Below are positions 31,527 through 35,405 of a stretch of 35,405 nt of DNA, in pieces. Both the position numbers and the translations under genes were made by a program. The stretch covers positions 1,733,466-1,768,870 of the forward strand of contig SCFE01000072.1 of assembly GCA_004352715.1 (NCBI GenBank). Direction: 5' to 3'. Each line of letters starts with the position of its first letter. Positions within the stretch are counted from its first letter, which is position 1. This DNA is from Hofstenia miamia. Its lineage: Eukaryota > Xenacoelomorpha > Acoela. Below the pieces are notes generated by a model. It saw only the letters and a program-made list of their open reading frames with translations. It made no database searches and was not told the origin of the DNA.

Positions 31527-32846
31527 CTATTCTGTAACACTCAATGTTAATAGGAGGCCATTTTTCTTGGCAATGTTGAGTAGCTTGAAGTAGATTCCAC
31601 AATCATTAATGGTGTCTATTGTTTCCTGTTCTTGTTGAAATGTGAGTCTGCATTTTGTTGTGGTGAGGTTAATATGAGAATTGCCTGAATCAATGATTTC
31701 ATATGTTTGTGATTGTAACATCCTGTTGCTTACCAGCCATTGCTCAATGATATTGTGATACTGTGGCATATATCAGTGAAGTAGTATGTTGATGAGGATT
31801 AACTTGGTTCTTTTTCCACTGCTAATCTTACCAATGTATTTTTTCTAATTAATGAAGAAGAATTCTAAGTAAGATTCCAAATTGAGGATGATGTCAGGAA
31901 TTTACATTTGTGTTTCAATATATATGAAGTTAACTGAGATATCTAATGTGTGATCCTCCAGTACTACAAAGTATATTCTTTTTGCTAATTTAATGTCATC
32001 ATTTCCTCTGTTTTAGAATGTAGACAAGGTTCAGAGAGCTCCAGTCAATGTTTATTTGCTCAATAGCTTTACATGCATTTCAATTTTTGATATGTTTTAA
32101 TAGATATTTATGGCGAAACTTCTTGTTGTAGGGAATGTGAACTGTGCTGCAGTTTTTCCATCATGTTAGCAGTGAAAAATATAATGGTGTTCACTTGAGG
32201 CCTTTTGCCTGTATTGATTGTAGTTGCTAATGTGTCACAGTTGACTCTGTTTTCTCATACTGTGAGTATGTCTGATAGAGTACAGCAATTTTTTGCAGAA
32301 TATTGATGTGTTGTTAGATAGCAGCTGCTTCTTGCAGTAATGAAATAAGGATGTAGATTTCGCCATCCACTTTTGACATTTTATTGTGATTAGTAATAAA
32401 ACATTGTGACTGATGACTTGTTGTGGATGCAGACTCAGATGAGATGTGTTTGTGACCTCCAATGTTTAACAGATATTTGTGATTTGTCAGAGGTAGAAGC
32501 ACTCAACCTTTTGTGAGATTGTGAGGTGGAGGAGTTTTGCTGATGCATTGATAGCAGTGGCTGAAACTGACGTGCACCTAGAGATATCAGATGTACACAC
32601 TGTAGGTGCCTCGGGCTGACCTGCAAGCAGATACATGTGTATACTCAGAAGGATGATGTTTAGACTTGCTCCAATAGGTGGTCGTCTATAGGCTGGTAGC
32701 AACTGCTTTACATTGTAGAAATTTTTTAGTAAATCTATAACTTTTTCCAGTAATTAATCTGGTAACCAATTGTACAATCCCATTGAATCCAGCTTTCCAT
32801 TCGTAGCAAGATGAGGTGTTACTAACAGCTTGTTTAGATCAAAAGC
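31527..32846 (-). pseudogene. Decayed, unrecognised coding-like region (5' part)
   Basis: Minus-strand frames include FDLNKLLVTPHLATNGKLDS then LEKVIDLLKNFYNVKQLLPA and YRRPPIGASLNIILLSIHMY (32846-32490). Next come MSKVDGEIYILISLLQEAAA (around 32370-32310), DDIKLAKRIYFVVLEDHTLD (around 31990) and an 80-codon open end with EQETIDTINDCGIYFKLLNI (31769-31527). Stops and frame changes occur every 40-100 codons. No family is recognised. It stops near 32850, where a CAGGGTT-type repeat end follows. Together with 28680-30640 it could be one relic of more than 3 kb, either a large lost gene or an old mobile or viral-type insertion. The sequence alone does not decide. Confidence 0.35.
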
Positions 32847-32859
32847 AGCAAGATGCTAT

Positions 32860-33079
32860 CAGGGTTGGAGGCCGAAGCAAAGCACTGCAGCTCAAGAGGA
32901 ATAAGGAGTGGTAAGGCATCACCAGTTACCATGGAAACGATTGTCAGTCACAGACAAGGCTAATTAGAAAAAAACTCGATTGAACTTGGAATTTCATTTA
33001 AAAAATTACTCAAACTCGAACTTGAAATGTAAAAACTCGAACTCGGCCCGAGTAACTCAAACTCGACTCAAAAACCCTG
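32860..33079. mobile_element. Possible small hAT-like repeat with GAGTTCGAG motifs
   Basis: The interval starts CAGGGTTGGAGG, and its far end, reverse-complemented, starts CAGGGTTTTTGAGTCGAG, sharing seven bases. ACTCGAA/ACTCGAC words repeat five or six times near 32975-33070, similar in style to the other hAT motif arrays. The flanking 8-mers GATGCTAT and GATTGCGC do not match, so the boundaries are unproven. Confidence 0.3.
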
Positions 33080-34227
33080 GATTGCGCAAAGTCATCTAAT
33101 TTGCTTAAGCAATTTGGTTCTTTTTGATTTGCAAAACTGTTTTGCCAATAAGCGTTATATCAAAACTGCACTAATAGTTTTTATAAAAATCAAAAGTATA
33201 ATAATCAGGTTGTGCACAAAAATATAATTAAATAATTTGCTGATAGTTCTTAGTTACTTTCTTTGTTATCTTTTGTGTACCACCTGATTATGCCACAATT
33301 GTAACAGTAATCTAATGACAAAGTAGCTATGTTAATTTCCCAATCTCTGTAGTTAACTTTAGATTTAGCAACACATTTAGGTTGTGAATAAATTCAGATT
33401 GGAGAAGATAATTTGCATTTAAACTCATCATCAAAAGAATCCTTCTCAACTACTGTGCAACATGGCATTGGGTAATGTTCATTGTTTTTGTTCTGAACTA
33501 ACTCAAATTTATTTAGATTATTCACTCTGGTGCTTTCAATGTCTCATGGAATTCTTTTAATAATCTGAAAATGCATTATCAGAGCTCGGACTCTGGCAAA
33601 TAGCCACGACTTAAATACTTTAAGGAGAACCAAGCCTAAATCAGACATTATACCTTACACCAAGGTAGTGATAGTAATTCTACAGAAATTAATTATTGCC
33701 AAACTACAATCAATCTCGGCCTGGTGCACATTCTACATTATGTCATAATCTTTAAGCTCATTCTTTATATAATCTTGAGAAATAAATGAGGGAATCCCAG
33801 AAAGCCTAATATTAGTGTTAAGCTGAACCTATTAGAAATTTATTGAAAATCTTTAAAAAAATTCAATTTCCTCAAAATAATTAAAGAAATTCAAGCAAAT
33901 TGCAGAATCATTAATGATATTCATGTTTTTGATAATAACAGAATTCTTTAAAGTAATTGAAGAAATTGAAATTTATTTAGGAATCGTAAAGACAGTAAGA
34001 GAGGCTTGATATGAAGCAAAAATATTTCAAAGGGTATGTTTTTCTGAATTTAAAGTTGCAAAGAATCAAAGCATGTCTATAAGTAGAGCAATCATTGGTC
34101 AGGCTTTGGATGATTTTCCCTTTTTCTCTGAGACTCTAAGCTATTCCAAATTATCAGCCGCTATACTTACATAAAATTATTTATTGCTAATCGATTAAAC
34201 AAAAACTAGAAATAATAATATTAACAA
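33080..34227. other. AT-rich stretch without a recognisable gene
   Basis: No open frame or repeat of note. A patch near 33840-33980 is low-complexity with repeated AAGAAATT/TTGAAA words. Confidence 0.6.
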
Positions 34228-34400
34228 TATATATATATATATATATATANNNNNNNNNNNNNNNNNNNNNNNNNNNNNNNNNNNNNNNNNNNNNNNNNNN
34301 NNNNNNNNNNNNNNNNNNNNNNNNNNNNNNNNNNNNNNNNNNNNNNNNNNNNNNNNNNNNNNNNNNNNNNNNNNNNNNNNNNNNNNNNNNNNNNNNNNNN

Positions 34401-34429
<29 letters not shown>
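34228..34429. repeat. (TA)n microsatellite interrupted by a 151-base assembly gap
   Basis: TA runs at 34228-34249 and 34401-34429 surround N at 34250-34400. Directly after it comes GCACGCGCGCG, a short alternating purine-pyrimidine tract. Confidence 0.9.
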
Positions 34430-34432
<3 letters not shown>

Positions 34433-35405
34433 CACACTGCACGCGCGCGTTCATTACAGACAGTTAGCAATGGAATTGTAAAAAATTCAAGAATTCAAAA
34501 CTGCTGAAGAGTTTCCTACTCTAAAATTCGAAATAATACCAAGGAAATATGGTGCATGAATTTACAAAGAATTATTATCCAAACTGCACAAGCCAAACTA
34601 ATTGGCAACAAATCTCAAAGATGTTTTATTATCCATTACGCCGCCACTTAATAAAAATGTGAACATAATTTACCCATTCGAAATGAGTAATTTAATTGGC
34701 TAATTCTATTACATCATGTTCATTTGAGCTTTGTTAGAAGCGAATTTGCTTGGCTTTGTTACTTGTAAGACTAATATGTGTATTTCATGCCATTTTACAT
34801 TTAAATAATTCATATCCATTTCAGAAATGGAATGAAAATGCTGCGTACCCAAACATAATTCAGGCTATATGAAGAAAGGCGTATATCAGCCAGGTGCGAC
34901 TTAGTTTTCTATTCCAAAATCTGAAAAAAATGATCACTAAATGAAAAAAACTAATTTGGAGAAAAGATGTGGTTACTAGTCACACTTCTATTTCTGAAAA
35001 GCATTTTGAAATTTTATGTTCTTATTTAACGAAGTGTGGAAAGAAGAAACTCAAACCTAACAGCAAGCCATCAATTTTCGTTTATGCTTCAAGTATACTG
35101 GTATGTCTGACAAATTTTAAATTAGAATTAAGTAAAACGATATTACAATAGAATTGCGGAAATGTATCAATTCAACCCACAAAAATACAATTTCATTAAT
35201 AATTCATATATGATATATACAGTTTTTTATTTTTCATTATCAGTTTGCCCCCAGTTGGGGGTTCTATCTTAATCTATCTATAGTATTTAGGCCTCCGCAT
35301 ATCTTGAAAATCCTAATATATTTTATATTTGAAATTTTAGTTTTTTTCTGTTAAAATTTGAAATTAGAAGAGTGTTTGTTGAAATGGTTCTCAAGGAGTA
35401 AAAGC
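34430..35405. other. AT-rich stretch to the window end, no recognisable gene
   Basis: A 60-codon plus-strand open frame (34969-35151) has no motif. Nothing else stands out. Confidence 0.6.

Noticed and set aside
32860-33079. Confident hAT MITE call
   Set aside because: End sequences share only CAGGGTT, and the flanking 8-mers (GATGCTAT, GATTGCGC) do not match; kept as a low-confidence feature only.
1-35405. CRISPR arrays, operons, riboswitches or other prokaryotic systems
   Set aside because: No regularly spaced repeats, no gene clusters and clear eukaryotic repeat content.

Overview
The window is AT-rich eukaryotic DNA (roughly 70% A+T by eye). It looks like repeat-dominated, mostly intergenic sequence from an invertebrate animal genome. 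The reasons are a complete ZMYM1-like hAT DNA transposon, the 3' end of a Penelope-like retroelement, a Ulp1-type peptidase domain of a kind common in cnidarian, sponge and other invertebrate gene sets, decayed animal-type transposase genes, many (TA)n microsatellites, and no operons or compact gene packing. I cannot name the species. A cnidarian, mollusc or arthropod would all fit.

Layout. 1-7.4 kb: AT-rich filler with a decayed transposase fragment (1922-2401), a diverged direct repeat (4431-4530 / 4664-4760), a GC-rich hAT-type end made of GTGCC motifs (about 5650-5803), and a frameshifted, internally deleted pseudogene of a transposon-associated family (6314-6882). 7.4-10.5 kb: a copy of bases 1-236, a 395-base gap inside (TA)n, and an inverted-repeat element (9122-9465). 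10.5-13.5 kb: the best feature, a complete hAT transposon (10511-13481) with an 8-bp target-site duplication and an uninterrupted 793-codon transposase on the minus strand. 16.26-16.90 kb: an Ulp1/C48 peptidase-domain exon with all catalytic residues, a stop codon and a poly(A) signal. 17.8-19.6 kb: (TA)n arrays, a gap, and a Penelope-like element 3' end with a GIY-YIG endonuclease remnant. 20.1-20.6 kb: a second inverted-repeat element. 21.3-22.2 kb: a perfect 424-bp direct duplication. 24.5-25.4 kb: a 710-bp non-autonomous hAT-like element inserted into another hAT-like end. 26.2-27.5 kb: inverted clusters of GGGTCGG-type motifs. 28.7-32.85 kb: a strand-skewed region with decayed, unrecognised coding-like reading frames on the minus strand. 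The rest to the end is AT-rich sequence with one more gap in (TA)n.

The only likely functional protein-coding sequences are the hAT transposase and the Ulp1-like domain. They need not be functionally connected. All three N runs lie inside (TA)n, and several perfect duplications end at an N. Those duplications are therefore more likely assembly artefacts (unmerged contig ends or alleles) than biology. I found no RNA gene, CRISPR array or prokaryotic-type system.
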